Source: Cheilinus undulatus
Taxonomy: Eukaryota; Chordata; Actinopteri; Labriformes; Labridae
Assembly (NCBI RefSeq): GCF_018320785.1
Contig: NC_054876.1
Span: 22,962,212-23,026,211 of the forward strand
Length of the DNA: 64,000 nucleotides
Direction: 5' to 3'
The position numbers and the translations under genes are program-made. The notes beneath the pieces were generated by a model. It searched no databases. It was not told the origin of the DNA and worked only from the letters and a program-made list of their open reading frames with translations. The first letter of the stretch is position 1; each line of letters begins with the position of its first letter. Shown here piece after piece: positions 36,730 to 50,066 of the stretch.

Positions 36730-38990
36730 ACAGAAAGTAGGCCTTTATCTGTGAAATAGACTAAAAATATGAATGAATTAATGTTTTTATTTCCATGACA
36801 TACATATTAACAAAACAAACATCAAACAATATAATTTTACATCAAACTTGTCTGTCAGTAACATAAAAAAGGATTAGGCTGAAGCCAGTGGCTCATTTTA
36901 GTCTATCCTGAACCATCCAAATTATAACCCAGAAAATCAGCAATACAATTAAAAGCTAGATATATGAAACTCCCAGTTAGAATTCAAAATCTTCAACTGT
37001 CATTCAATTTCAGTTCAACTTGTGAGCTTTGATTATTTTACATTTCAGTCTTTTTGAGTGGTAACAGAGAGTTATACAATTTCAGCTCAACATTACATCC
37101 ATTCAGTAACTTCACTTCCAAAACTGAAACACATCTGTATTAAACATTTGTTCTCACTTTGCATGTTTCAAATATTAGCAACACCCTGAAATTATAACTC
37201 CCCTCCCTTAGTTTAATCTAAATACAATGTTCTTATTCACCACATGAAACATAATTTGTAGTGTTCTTGAAAATACAATGTCCATATGTTTCAGCATGGA
37301 TCATAAAGACTGGTGGACTCACAGTATCCAGCTTTATTTATAATCCAGATAGCTCTTTAATGCAGTTATTTGATTGGATCTAAAATAGTTTTATACATAT
37401 TTTCCATATTTAAGCACAGTATGTCATAGACGGCATTAAAAGTGAACAGTGCAGTACATAAAGGCAGTTCTTATTTAGTAAATCCCTTGTTTGGTAAAGA
37501 GTAGAAACAGACTTGGATAATTTCCATTTTACATGTTCGAAGTTTCCTAAACTTTTTCAGTCTCAACATTGTTCAAATTGAGTTTTATGTCTGATATAGC
37601 CCTTTAACAACAAAGTGATAGCTTATTTAAAGCAAACCATTTATTAAATTTGGTCGATTCTAGTTGTGCCGTTTTTAACAATTCCTTAAAAACAGATATA
37701 TCAGATTTTCTCATGACTACCACGACAGATTCATGATACCATGGCTAATATGGCGAGCTGATATATTGGCAGAATCCTATCCTCTAAACAAGCTGGAGCT
37801 GTAACAGGCTACAGAAAGTGGTTTTAAGTTTAAGCTTTTATTGTCTCTATAGGCCAAGATTGTGTATTGAAATAATCACATTTTAAATATTCTAAAATTT
37901 AATGCAAAAAGGCTCAGATTAAAGAAAAACAGATGCAACATTTCGAAAGGTGTGAATTTTGTCCACTTACAAAATGACCAGTCATTTAGTTAAATCTGAA
38001 ACAATAATTATGTATTGGTAGTCATAATTTTTGATGTTGATGATTGGTTTTTCTAAGATTTTAAGCTGCTTTTTTATCAGTACTGGTACTTTCAGTGAAG
38101 GATATTGCAACTTTTGTGTTTGATTGTACTCATTTTTTATATAAAAACAAATTTAAAAATACTTTTGGAGACTAGCAACAATTTCAGGTAAAGGCAAGAA
38201 GAGAAAATGACTTCTTGAGAATGAACACAGAATTTTAAAAAATGTAAACTCTGTCAAGTCAGAAACAGAACTCTCCTGAGTAATCATATAAATCCTGAAT
38301 TCATGCACTTTTTTGATTTGATGTCTGCTCAGATGTTAAATGTAGAGACCAAAAACGTGTTCAGTTATTGGGACTGAAAGGCAGACTGACACTTGTTTCC
38401 AACATTATCTTAACACGTTCCTCTGGCAGAGATCTGTTTACTCTCAGTGGTGTCTGTAGTGTGACTGGAAGACAAAACAAGATTATATATGCCACTCAGA
38501 GTGTGACTCTGTTTCTTTTCTCATTCTCTTTATTCATCGTCTTGAACATCGGCAGTCATGGATATCACAGTAACAGCAGGACTGGTGATCATGTTGATGT
38601 AGCAGACAATGACCATGATGATGATGATGATGGTGGTGACGAGTCACCAAAGATAGAGATGAAAAAGAACAAAAACTCAGAGGTGTTTTCACCGCTCTGC
38701 AGCCAACCTGGGCTCTCTCACACTGACTCAGCCTTTTCTCACAATTCTGTCATTCCTGTTGCTGTCTTTCTTACATCTTTCCTTTTCTTTTGTGGTGTTT
38801 CTTTAAAAAAAGTGCTCTGAACAACTGACACAAGAAAGCACCTGAATTCCAGCCCGGGATCCTGCTAAAACTAGCTGGACCAGTGGAGCCGGGACATCTA
38901 GGTTTAGGGAAAGGAGGAGGAGGGAGAGGAGGAGGGTGGAGGTGCAGGAGGATGGAGAGGAGGAGGAGAATAGAAGGAAGTGAAGGTTAA
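36730..38990. other. Intergenic DNA between gosr1 and cryba1
   Basis: AT-rich with no recognised gene. A frame at 38368-38820 starts at TTG and gets its DDDDD run from a (GAT)n microsatellite at about 38610-38630. It is probably chance sequence or part of an extended cryba1 3' UTR (AATAAA on the minus strand at 38534-38529). A GGA/AGG-rich purine run is at 38905-38980. Confidence 0.4.
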
Positions 38991-39001
38991 GTTATCCCTT
39001 C

Positions 39002-42000
39002 TTAGTGCTGGATCCTCCTGATGGACTGAATCTGGGGAGTCTGGGAGTGGGAGCCAAGCTCACGGTAACACTTGTACTCTCCTCCACGGCAGTCACTCTC
39101 CAGGATGTACTGCTGGCCACGGTACCCAGGATACTGGTAGCACACAAATCTGCAAAAACAAAGACACTTTTCAATAAACAAGTAAAAATGGCTTTAACAG
39201 TGATTTAAGTATCTGAACCGAGGGCAGGTATCGCTTAAGCATCATGATGGACTTACGCTCCGCTCTGAACATGCATGGATCCGACCTCCTTGGTAATCCA
39301 GCCCATGGCCTGCAGAGAGGGGTAGTCATCACTCAGTTCAAACTGACGCCCCATCATGTTTTCCATCTCAAAGATGGTCATACGAGACTCTTTGTGGTTC
39401 TGTGCAAAGGAGAAGAAGAGGATTGAGATAGAGCTCCACCTAAAATGAAGTATAAGAAGTATCCGTGTGATGTAGTGGACCTACGGCACTGCAGATAGGC
39501 CTGAAAGAGATCAGCCTCTCGATGCGGTATGAGTTGCTGCCACTGTAGGCCTCAATGCGAGGGTAGTCTCCCTTCTCGAGGACAAACTGCTGGCCGCAGA
39601 AGCTGGAGTGTTCAAAGCCTACCCAACTGCAAGAAAAAAGGAAAATGAATGGATGCAGAAAGAAATAAAACATTTACCTCCCCAAGGGGAGTTTGTCGTG
39701 CTCCATGAGCTTAACCCTTATGGGGAAAGGAACCATACATGGTCACTTCCTTCGTGGCCTTCCTTCAGCTTTCTGTGACGGTAGAACCAGAATTTTCTCA
39801 GCCAGTTAGTCACAGAAGGGGCATAACAACATCTGACCAATCAGCAGTGGCCCAGAGTGGCTCAAACTTCCTGTTTCCTCCAGAACTTAAAAAATATGCA
39901 GTTTTAGGTTGATTTTGGTCCCAAACAAATGGCTCCTAAAATCACAACTTACCAAAATGAGTTGATGGAACTCACACATTATAAAGCTGAACAGTAGTGC
40001 TAAATTTCATGATAGGTTTTATTTGCGTAGGATTTCAAGCAATTGCTGAAATTTTGCTGAAAAAAATAGTGGGACCTTATTTGGACATATGCTTTTTTAA
40101 TAATGATAATAACTTTATTTGTATAGCACTTCTAAAAACATGGGTAGAAAACTGAACAAATGACACCATCAACATCAGCAGAATCCAAAACACTTACAGA
40201 GTCTAACCAAAAACATGATGAAGATAATAACAGCATTAGACATCAATAACTCAGACATCATGTGATGCCATTCAAACTAAAACATCACATCGATCAGAGT
40301 GCAGACATCCCACTGACATCATAAGTACCATTAAAAACAATAGGAACCAGGCAACACAGGAACCCAGCTGCAGGGGTGTGAAATGTTAAGACAAGGTTAT
40401 AAATGATAAGACATCAACTCATCTAGAAACTATACTTATGGTATTTTCTTCACAAGTGACTTATAATGTAGGACAACAGCACTCTAAAGTGTGGTTAGAT
40501 GTTGCCACAGGTTTGTAAATTATTAAAGAGTGATCCAGTGGTAAATTTTACTGATTTATAGAATTTTTCAACATGTAAATAATAAAAAGGTAATACATAA
40601 AACATAAATAGGTAATAATTTATAACAGTTTTATTATACTTACGTCGTTTATATCAGTTTTTATTTCTACCGTGGGCCAAAGTTATTATAGTTAATTCAA
40701 ACTAACTAAATTTTTTCATACATCTCGTCTGTAACAACTGAACACATATGCACTATGCCCTGGAAAAAGCAAATAAAAAGATTTTGATTTAAAAAAAAAA
40801 CTAACTAAATTACCAAAACTAAAAGGTAAGGACTGCAAATTAGCCATGGCTAGATGTCTTTTATACATTGCATCGGTTGCACTGTAATTAAATGCAGCAA
40901 TGATTATGTATTGTCCCTGATAAATAAACGGAAAAATAAAATAATAACAAATTTTAGTTAACTGAAACTAAATAAAAACCGAGCTCTATGAGAAAAAACT
41001 AAAACTAACTCAAACTAAATTCTGTCCTGGCAAAACTAACTAAAATGAAGTAAAATTAGAGACATCTCCTTAGTTTTAGCCTTTGGCAGCAGTACACTGT
41101 CTGACATAAACAACCGGGCCCAGAAAGAGTAAAGTGGCCTGATTTAATTGCAGAAGACTTCACACAATAGAAAATTTTGGGTCTGAGTTGTGTACAAACA
41201 TAAAAAATGAATAAATAAAATGAAAAGTGAAGAGCCCTTTTGGACTGGCCCTTGGCAGGTGTCTCATATTGCTAAAAAAAAACCTAAAACTAACACTAAA
41301 ACTAATAAAAACAAAACTACAGTGTTTTTTTTTTCTTTTAAATCTAACCTAATTTAAACTAAGAAACCAGCAGGAAAAGCTAATAAAAACTTAATCGAAA
41401 TCTAAAACAAAAGGTAAAAACTGAATAAAAATTAAAACTAATGAAAAATCCAAAACCTTGCCGTGAGCCTTATCACTGCTTAATATAATTCAGACGTTGA
41501 TATTTGTGATGTTTTTATGTTGTCTGGTGGAATCATAAAGAAAATAAGTGGTATAAACAGTGAAAAATATGTTATTTTAGTCAATTTAACAACAATATAG
41601 CAGTTTTTTAAACTTAGATGGCATAGATCAGTGTTTAATCTTTATTGTGAGCCTTATCACTGCAAAAATTCACCTAGTTTTTCATGTAGTTCTGCTGGAA
41701 TAATAAGATAATACTGGTACTTATACATAAGAGACAAAAGTAAAAAGTATTGGGATGCCAACCGATAATATTCTAGGGCTTAAATTTTGAATTTTGAAGA
41801 ATTTCAAAAGTGAGTGCCCTATAAAGGGTTAAAAACACAAATGGTGAAGGTCATCAAAACATGAAATAAAATAACAACAACACAGTCAGACATCAAGGAA
41901 ATAAGGTCCAACACAGGAGTAATCATCACCCTAAGATCTTCCCATATTTGATTTGGTTTAAACCTAAAAATGATTTACATCTGTGGGCTTCTTACTCTTA

Positions 42001-42603
42001 GGTTTACAAATAAAAGTAGTCTCCAAGTCAGGCAGACATCTGTTGGATGCACACATGCTGACACATGAGATCTTACGGTTTTGACAGCAAACATCCTGAG
42101 ATTCTTTTATTGTTTTATATTCTAGTAGTTTTGAATACTCTGCTCAATTACCATATATACATAAAAATGGACTGTTCCATACTTTTCCTGAAATTCATCC
42201 TATTCAGTATTTTAATTATGACAAAATGAAAAATATCTCAGAACCATCTCTCAGAATGAAACAAACATTCAGTATTTACATTTTTCAGTGCAGCATTTTC
42301 CAATAGTGAGTGAAAGCTCTGTGGATACATACGCGCCACACTCAACCTTCAGGGAGCGGATGTTGTCCATCCCACACTCGATGATGTTCTGACAGCTAGC
42401 GGTGAACTCCATACGTTTGCCCTGGAAGAACTCCTGATCGTACACAGTGATCTGCACAAAAACAAGCAAAATAACGAGGAGCAGTTCAACCCAAAAAGAA
42501 TCATTCATATAGTGACTTCTTGCAGCTCCTTGTGGATAATGTAACACGTATGCCAGATGCTTACCTTCCAAGGGCCCATGGGCATAGGGTTTGTTTGAGC
42601 CAT
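39002..42603 (-). CDS. cryba1: Beta-crystallin A1 (A1/A3 gene), 5 coding exons
   Basis: Coding exons in transcript order: 42603-42565, 42451-42333, 39626-39485, 39399-39257, 39149-39002. They total 591 nt, 196 aa, against 198 for the human A1 form, and each Greek-key motif has its own exon, as in the family. The leader [13 protein letters not shown] is followed by motif 1 ([16 protein letters not shown]), motif 2 ([30 protein letters not shown]), motif 3 ([19 protein letters not shown]) and motif 4 ([27 protein letters not shown]-stop). It is a structural lens protein that assembles into beta-crystallin oligomers and contributes to refractive index and transparency. The paralogue (a or b in teleost naming) cannot be decided here. 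No canonical poly(A) signal lies close to the stop; the first clear one on this strand is at 38534-38529. Confidence 0.95.
40085..41460. repeat. Repeat-derived DNA within cryba1 intron 2
   Basis: Near 40085-40130 the text AATGATAATAACTTTATTTG then TATAGCACTTCT resembles the 3' end of an L2-like LINE. From 40650 to 41450 runs of AAAACTAAAACTAACT-type sequence make a degenerate repeat related in reverse orientation to 23825-24195. No coding potential. Confidence 0.4.
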
Positions 42604-42626
42604 CCTGTCCTCTTTTTAAACAGAGC
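42565..42626 (-). other. cryba1: cryba1 exon 2: 5' UTR part and initiator ATG
   Basis: A pyrimidine-rich acceptor ending CCCCACAG precedes 42626. The 23 nt from 42626 to 42604 are untranslated, and the ATG is at 42603-42601. This matches the vertebrate gene structure in which the MAQTNP start lies in the second exon. Confidence 0.75.
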
Positions 42627-42981
42627 CTGTGGGGAAACAGAAAATCAACGTAGTCACACTTGTCCAGAACAGAAAAAGGAAGGCCTTTTCATTGTTCTCT
42701 CTGCCTCTCTTAGTGGCATTTTGCCTTTTTACTCGTCCTGAACCTAACTGCACACAATGCTGTGCACTAACTCCCACATTTCCCACATTAGCTCCAAGTG
42801 TAAACCTCAAACTTCCTGCTTATGCTTCTTAATTTGTCTTGATGTCCTGTTTGACAGTGATTTCATAATTGTTGTAATAGAAACAGAGAAAAATAAGTGT
42901 ATTGTTCCTTTATAGGGATGCTCATGACATCATCTCCATTTGAGAGTGTAGGTTTGACCTTTTTTTTTTTTTTATTGTTAC

Positions 42982-43062
42982 CTACCCTAACAGGTGAATG
43001 GTGTGTCGTAGTGTTCCACTGAACGGTCTGCTGGGACGGCGTGTGTGGGGGTATATATATAC
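42982..43062 (-). promoter_or_regulatory. cryba1: cryba1 TATA box and non-coding first exon
   Basis: On the minus strand GTATATATATAC (43062-43051) is a strong TATA element, placing the transcription start near 43030-43022. The transcript would run to a donor at TTAGG/GTAGGT (43 nt-scale exon ending at 42986) or TAG/GTAACA (ending at 42982). The exon has no ATG. Lens crystallin genes commonly use a TATA box with a short first exon, which fits. Confidence 0.6.
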
Positions 43063-43069
43063 CCACAGT

Positions 43070-46000
43070 TGTCTGAGGCCGGGGGGCAGGACGGCCTGGA
43101 CTCATGTCAGCACTTTGCTTTGGACTCCGTTGTTTTGTTGTGTGAGCAGCAGAGGGGTTAACTCCCAGACGCGTAGTAATTCATGCTAACACAAAGAGGG
43201 CACGCTGCATTACATACCCCTCTGTGTTTAATCTATATGTTGGGAGGAAAAAACAAGTGGCTTATCCTCCAGTCTGATCAGTTTAAATAAAAGGTTTGAA
43301 ACTGAGAGTCAGACACATTTTAAGCAGCAAAACGGATTCCAACATTTAGGAAAGTTCTTATTGTTAAATTTCATAAAAGCAACATCCTGAATCATCAAAT
43401 GAATATTTGATTCACTTTTGTTCCTTTAAATGTGAGCAGATATTCCACATTTCATGATTTCTTGCAAAAAAAAAAAAGATTGCATTGAGATTAAATCTTG
43501 TAGTCATCCTGCCGTTCACAATATAAAACCCTAAAAATGCACCTAAACTAAATAAGAATGACCTTAAAACTCATGTTAGGAGTTTTTCACTGAAGCAAAC
43601 CACTGCCAAGGACTCAGAGGAAGAGCAGCCAATATTCACACTGAGTGACAGATTTCACTGGTAAAGGCAGCACAATGAGACATTTAAATACACCTTTAAG
43701 ACAGAGACAAGACCATAGGCAACGTGAGGGGTGGCTGTTTTTCTCAGAATCTTTCAAACTGACTAAAAAGTATGTTGCTGCTACATGTCATGATTGAAAA
43801 TTCAACCAAAAAGCAAATAAATAATTAAATAATACATAATGTGCATTTCTTTCTTGTAGGCAAACTAAAAATTCGGACTTGTTTTAGCCCCTGCAGTATA
43901 AAAAAATTCAAATACTAGATTAAATATTAACACTTTTGCATTTTCTTTAATACATTTATATCTGAACCCCACATATTGCTTTGATTTTCCGTTTTTTTAG
44001 TTGAGGTTGGAAACTTTCAGGCTCATCAACTGCCATACTTTCTTACATAACTTACATAATAAACATCAGATGGTTTTATGAATTTTTATGAGGCAGGGTT
44101 AGAAGTGATTCATTGTCTCAAATACAAATAGATGATTAACTCAGTAGACATCTATCTTTTCCCAATATCTTTAAATCATTTCCCGCTTGTTGCCCCCCCT
44201 GCACACAAATGCACATGCATGCATGCCACACACACACACCCATGCACCTACGCAAACACACACAAACACACAGATACAGACATAATCTTTCAAAACCCTC
44301 TACATAAAATGTTACAGTATGTTTTTAGTTCCTACCAAATTCTGTTTTTCGTGCTTGCACTTTGTTCCTCCTTTGCATCTTTCCCCAAAGTCCTGCTTGT
44401 GTCATGCATCTCACTTGTCCTGTATTGTTCTGCATAATTATAAGGACTTTGAGAGCAGCTAGAAAAATGTTTTAAATTATTTTTTCTTTAAAGGGTGTTT
44501 TTCAGGTGTAATTGCATCATTTTTGCCTTATTGTTCTTTAAATTTGTTGGTGTTTTACATCTAAATTTATATTCAAAATTGCTTGAAATATAATTGCTCT
44601 GGACAGAGCCCTTGACATTAAACACTACTGGCTCTGCCTCTGTGCAGGAAAAAACCTGTAAAGCAGAGTGAGATGCAGCTTTGTCCACAAGGGGACCAAA
44701 ATCAACTCAAACTAGCAGTTAGTCACAACAGCTTTAACTTACATGCTAAAGAAAAACAAATGTTTTCAGTGGTATATATCTGTCCTACGTATACATGTTT
44801 AAAAAAAACATACTAGTAAAATGCAATCAATATAGTTTGAGAGAGCTATTATGGCTGATCTGTGGATATTTAAGTTTCTCTTTTATCCATCATGATCTGC
44901 AATCTAACCCTTACATATTCCAAGCCTTGAAATGACAAATCAGAGTGATGTTCACTTTGAATCACAGGAATCCACTGTGCTAAATAATGGCCAATGATAG
45001 TGAACACACCAAACAGGCTGCAACACCCTAAGGCTGTGAGTGATTCCCCCCTCATTTATACATGTGCAGCATTGATTTATTAGACATGTTTGTCAGGATT
45101 CAGATTGATAATGTCACTCTCCACCCTGTGCTTCTGAAAAAGTCATCACAATAGTCACATGACAACCTGAAACTTGTAGGGCAAGTTTCATGAAGAACAG
45201 CGACATTAACTGAGCTGGAAAACAAACCAGGCTGTTAATAAACCAGTGAAACGTGCTCAAATCAAGGTTAATGTTGGCAGGAGGGTTGCCTGAAGCAGAA
45301 TTAGAGCTTAGAAATATTTGATCAAATTGTGGCTGTAATTCTTTGTGAATTTAAATTGTGAATGAAGGTACCTGTTGCTATTCATGGAAAATCTTCACAA
45401 GTGAGTAAATCAACACTAAAGGTCAGCAGGAGCAGGGGCACAGATTGAAGTGTTGTTGGCAGGACTGGCAGTGATTTGGCCTTGATTGGTGAGCTGCAGT
45501 TGGCAGCTTCACTGTCAGATAGCGGTGGGAATACATTATTATAACACTAAGACACTTTTGTATTGAAGTATAAAGAAGTTTTGTCATTTACAACTAAATT
45601 TCAAGGTGTTTTGACTCATTGACAGGCCTCTCTGTCACGTCATCAAAGTAAGCAGGCGTGGACTAACAAACATGAGCAGCTGCTAAGTGCATAACTGAGC
45701 ATTTACGCCTCTCTGTTCTCTAGCCGAACAATAAACATTTAGGAATGGCGTACTGAGGTCAGCAGTCTGCCCAGACTCTCTGTCTCTCTGTATCCGTGTG
45801 TGTTCGTGTGCATGTGTGGGTATGTGTGTGTCTAATTCCCTGATTGTGGCTACAACAGGGCAGAGAAACACATATGGTGAGATTTCATTCCTGGGGTCAC
45901 AATAAGACTTTTTTGTGTGCACATTTTTTTTTTTATCAAAGTGGATTTGTTGGGCTCAGAGTGAGAGACGCATCATGCCTATGTCTGTGTGTGTGTGCGT

Positions 46001-46340
46001 GTGTGTTTCTGCTGATGGTAGCAGCAGCAGCTCAGACATGACAAAAGGACGAGCAAACTCAGCAGGCCGATGTGAAGAGCCCTCAGTGAGCATATAGCCG
46101 CTGACCTTCACTCATCCACGTCGCAAACTCACTATAATGTTTCACAGCACATATAGTGAGCCCCACAACCAGTCGCATAGTTCAAACTCTAAAAATAAGG
46201 CCACACTTAGCATGCAAATATGTGCTTGGAAAAGTATCTTTAGATTAATTTTTACCATACAAGAACTTTTGTGCACTTTAGGTTTGATTCTGAATAAACA
46301 CCAGACACGTGTGCCCTACAGAATGATCAGTGCTCAGTAA
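43070..46340. other. Intergenic stretch upstream of cryba1
   Basis: No gene recognised. Simple repeats include a (CA)n-rich run at 44225-44275 and GT-rich runs at 45795-45835 and 45983-46008. Lens-specific control elements could lie in the first few hundred bases but none can be assigned by eye. Confidence 0.4.
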
Positions 46341-47261
46341 AAATATCCCTAACCAATTACTATCACAACTTAGTCAAGTCAACCATACCATACAGACGGA
46401 TTGGAACCTTCCTTCGTCGGCATTTTGTTCAGTTAGTCCCACGACACCTCCAGAGGGCTGAGCAATGATCTCCAGCATCCCAGAGCCATCCCCTTTCATG
46501 CCAGCTCCCACCACCACGCCAACACAGAGACATTATTATCTTACCTCCCCTAGCACATGGCCATCATAACCCAGAAAGTCACGCCAGCTTCAACAGACCC
46601 AGGCTTTGTACATACAAGCTCCAGGTAGTGACAATGCTGACACTACCTACCTCAGCACCTCTCATAATTACAGCTACATAAAGGCAAGTCGATGGCTTAG
46701 CAATAGGGTGAGGTGCCCTAACTGGACAGCTTTATCTGACATCTCTTTAATTGTCATTCACAAATACTGTCCCTGCACTCCCAACTCTCTAAGTAATGCT
46801 CTCATTCTGAAGCCGAATCGTGATGCCACAAGACTTTTAACTTGCTGGAACTGTGGAAGGAGCATTAATGGACTGACCTCTGCTCATTCCTGAACCTTGA
46901 TGGACATCAGAGTCTAATCACACGTTGTGATCCATTCATTTGTTGTCTTATTGTCTGCTTATGTGTTGCTGCATCTACATTTATCTTTACAGTGCCTTCA
47001 CCTACTCACCCTTTTGTTTGTTGGTCCCTTGGTTCAGGGTGGTGACTGGTAATTATTCATCTTGATTGATTTTTTTTTTTTACTCATGTTAATAATAGTA
47101 ATAATTATTATTAATACATTAATAATAAACCAAAATCTAAACCCCAACACTTTCCACCCTGGCTCCTAAATCTGTTAATCTAAGCTTTTTCCTTCTCCTC
47201 AGAAACCTCCCATGGAACCATCAGCTCTATGAAATAAATTATAAGATCACTGGCTGACCAT

Positions 47262-48258
47262 ACACAGGAAAATCTTGGGAGTAATTTTTCCAGAGTAACA
47301 AATATTTTACAACAAAATTACCCTTTTTTAATGCATTTATTACCAACTACCGCCAGAGTTGGAGTAAAACCAGATGAAATTCTGCAGGAGTAAAAATTTA
47401 ACCACACCCACCTAAGTTTCAATTCACCTGCCATAACAGACAGTCACGGCTGCAGGTTGTTATGTGTCCAAGCTGAAGCTAATCCTCGGCAAACAAGATC
47501 TACTGGTGTTAAACTTTCAGACACCAGTGTACTACAGCTTCTAATCAGGTAACCTGGCTTCTCTTCAACCTTGAACCTTGTGATTTTTTTGCCTTCTCTA
47601 ACTCCATTTTGTCCTCTTTTCTTGCAGTGTCTCCATCTCACTACCAGTACACTACACTCTCAACATTGTCTGCACTACTGTTGTTGTCAAATAAACTCCT
47701 AACCTCACTACCTCCTCTCCTGGGTCCTTGCAAGACAAATTTTCAAGCAATAGGACACTAAAGTCATATCTTATCTTGTCTTATCTCAAATATTAGACTA
47801 TCAAGTCTAATATCCAGGTATATATAGGCACAAAACATGTTTCTCCCCTCTATTTATAGGATGAAAGGCAACAGAATTATCTATTTAGATTGAAATGTAT
47901 AGCTTTATATGAAGAGGAACATTAAGCTATTTAGAGTGAGCTACAGCTCTGCATGAAGCATTACCCATTTGGAGAAAACACCTCTGTAGTGAGTAAACTC
48001 TGCTCTGTATTATTCTGTATTGAGTACAATGGTGGTGGAGTTGTTTTTATTATGTTCATTATGGAGTACAAATCATAATTTAGAGTCAAATAAAAACACT
48101 CTTTAGAGAAAAACCCTGAAAATATTACTATACAAGCAGAGTGAATTTTACTCCTAATAGACTGAGTTTAAATATTATGTATATATATACATTTTTTGGG
48201 GGTAAAATTTTATTCGATTTGAGTACAAATGTACTCAGGTAAATCTTCTGTGTAGCAC
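47262..48258. repeat. GAGTAA-type MITE-like element with a nested insertion
   Basis: Left ACACAGGAAAATCTTGGGAG then TAATTTTTCC and right GAGTACAAATGTACTCAGGT then AAATCTTCTGTGTAGC form imperfect inverted ends. Internal GGAGTAAAA and GAGTAAACTCTGCTC phrases are typical of a fish repeat built from GAGTAA motifs. The segment about 47400-47760 differs in character and looks inserted. Confidence 0.4.
47400..47765 (+). mobile_element. Possible retroelement 3' end nested in the GAGTAA repeat
   Basis: The segment ends AAATAAACTCCTAACCTCAC then CTCCTCTCCTGGGTCCTTG. AATAAA followed by CTCCTGGGTCCT is the form in which many fish retroelement 3' ends read. No coding part is preserved and target-site duplications were not confirmed. 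Confidence 0.3.
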
Positions 48259-48279
48259 TATGTCAGGCCTCAAACTAGT

Positions 48280-49180
48280 AGAAACTAGCTCTTGTGGGAC
48301 AAGTTTTCCTCCCAGATTTACCTTCATCTCACCTTAGCAGCCCTGGGCCTATAAAAACCTATACCCATAGATTAATCTCCCTCACAGACAAACTGTCCTC
48401 TGTCTCTGATTACATCCTGCATTAACCGGTCACCTTCTGTTTTCAATTCCCTGCTGCTAAACTCTTCAAAACCCTATTATGCCATCATATATATCTACCT
48501 GGTGACAAACTGATCTTACACAATGTCAAAATGTGCCTCAAAGATGCTGTCCCTGAGCACAATGGGCATGATGGGACCCCTTCTAACCCAGCATTTTAGG
48601 ATTTAGGCCCCAACTACTTTCCATGCTCCAGGGGCCCCTCAGCTTCCTCTTCTCTGCACCCTCCCAGTTCATCCACTGTCCCTGCTTAGAGCCACAGCCT
48701 TAGTACACCTAACTACTTCCTCCTGTCTCCGTACCTGCTCTACCACCAGTTTCCTTCTATCTTTAGGACCCTGATGATTTTGCTAGGATCCCCCCCTGGC
48801 CTATCTGGACATTGCCTACGATCACAGCATGCCTAAAAGAGCTGCCTCTTCTTCCTGTACTGCCTGTCTTGGGCTCTGTTTCCTCCATCTTGCTGGATTT
48901 GGAGCCATGTTGCTAATTATCCGCTCCCTGATATCAACAACTCTACTCCAGCCTTAGTGCACTTGAACCCTTTTTTAAGCTAGGAAATAATCCAAACTGT
49001 AAACACCATAGAGCCCTGATTTATCAATCTGCCCTCATCCCTCTCAATATTGTTTTTAGTTTCATTTCTTTCTTTTAACTAAAAAAAAAAAAAAAAAAAA
49101 AAAAAAACTTCTACAACTGGACTCTGTACCAACACTTTGAAGGGTAAGAAAATTTCACCAAAAGTACACCAAAAATATAG
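48280..49180. other. C/T-rich stretch, probable retroelement debris, with a 28-bp poly(A)
   Basis: Pyrimidine-rich text with CTATAAAAACCTATACCC near 48350 and ending in an uninterrupted A run at 49080-49107. It looks like untranslated retroelement sequence, but no domain can be read. Confidence 0.3.
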
Positions 49181-49193
49181 AGACCATTATTCT

Positions 49194-49430
49194 CTATGTG
49201 TTGCTGATGCTACAGTTGAAGTCTTCACAAACCAGTATTAGAAGCTGGTGTTGTAATAGATGCAGACTGCCTCTAGGGTGCACCATTTTCATGAAAACCT
49301 GGAGTTTCTCTCTCCTATTATGAAAAGTAACAATGACCACTGCACCCTTATGCCCTCCATGGCCACCTTCACCAACATGAAAAAGAACAAACACCCTCTT
49401 ATTTCTTGATTCTCCTCTGCACATGGACAT
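49194..49430 (-). pseudogene. Possible LINE endonuclease fragment
   Basis: The minus-strand frame ends with RREKLQVFMKMVHPRG...LLILVCEDFNCSISNT. A basic/aromatic helix followed by a hydrophobic strand and (G)DFNC is the pattern of the APE endonuclease of L1/Tx1-like elements, where GDFNC is usual; here Glu replaces Gly. It is short and isolated, so the call is tentative. Confidence 0.3.
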
Positions 49431-50066
49431 GACTTCTCCATATATAATTTTGATTAGTCAGGAAACTCTTTGCCTTTAACAGTTTCTTTAACTATACAGT
49501 ATATATTTCTGCTGCAAAGGTTAAGTGCTCTTGTCTTCTCTGTGATTCTGCAGGTGCTTGACTGAGATCTCCTCTGAGTAATGTGAAGTTTACATTAGTC
49601 ACTACAGGTTTTCACAGTTTATCTCCCTTTTTTCTAAACATTGAATATAAAATCCCACTTTTTCATGGAAGTGTGTAGTAATCAAAATTCATCCAAAAGT
49701 CTTATTTGGAATTCAAAAATACAGTAACAGAATGCATTTTATTTTTCCAATAATGGATGCATTTTTTGACTCAGACATAAAATAAAAATTCAGTTATTCA
49801 ATTTTCGTTTCAGTTATCATATTCAAACATGCAAATTTATTAACAAATTCAATTGAAAAAGGAAAGTACTTTTTATCTTTTCAGAAGATGCTCTGTTATT
49901 TAGTGCTCAGAATTTAAATAAAAAGTCTAATTTGGAAATTAAATGACAATAACAGAATTGCTTTTAAACTTTCAAAATATTTGCACATCTTTTGACTCAA
50001 AAACAAAAAATTAATATCCAATTATTCAATTAGCATTTTAAATTTTATCTGAAAAATTAAAACAAA

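Noticed and set aside
38368-38820. 150-codon open frame on the plus strand next to cryba1
   Set aside because: It starts at TTG and its acidic run is a translated (GAT)n microsatellite. Hydrophobic stretches come from T-rich DNA. No family match.
42863-43105. 80-codon minus-strand frame over the cryba1 promoter
   Set aside because: It spans the TATA box and first-exon donor and is Pro/Thr/Lys-biased from simple sequence. It is not a leader for the crystallin.
44132-44437. 101-codon frame over a CA repeat
   Set aside because: The frame is kept open by the microsatellite and T-rich DNA and has no family likeness.
46606-46893. 95-codon plus-strand frame with CWNCGRS
   Set aside because: Only one Cys-x-x-Cys pair is present, with no partner for a zinc finger. 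The surroundings look like repeat debris.
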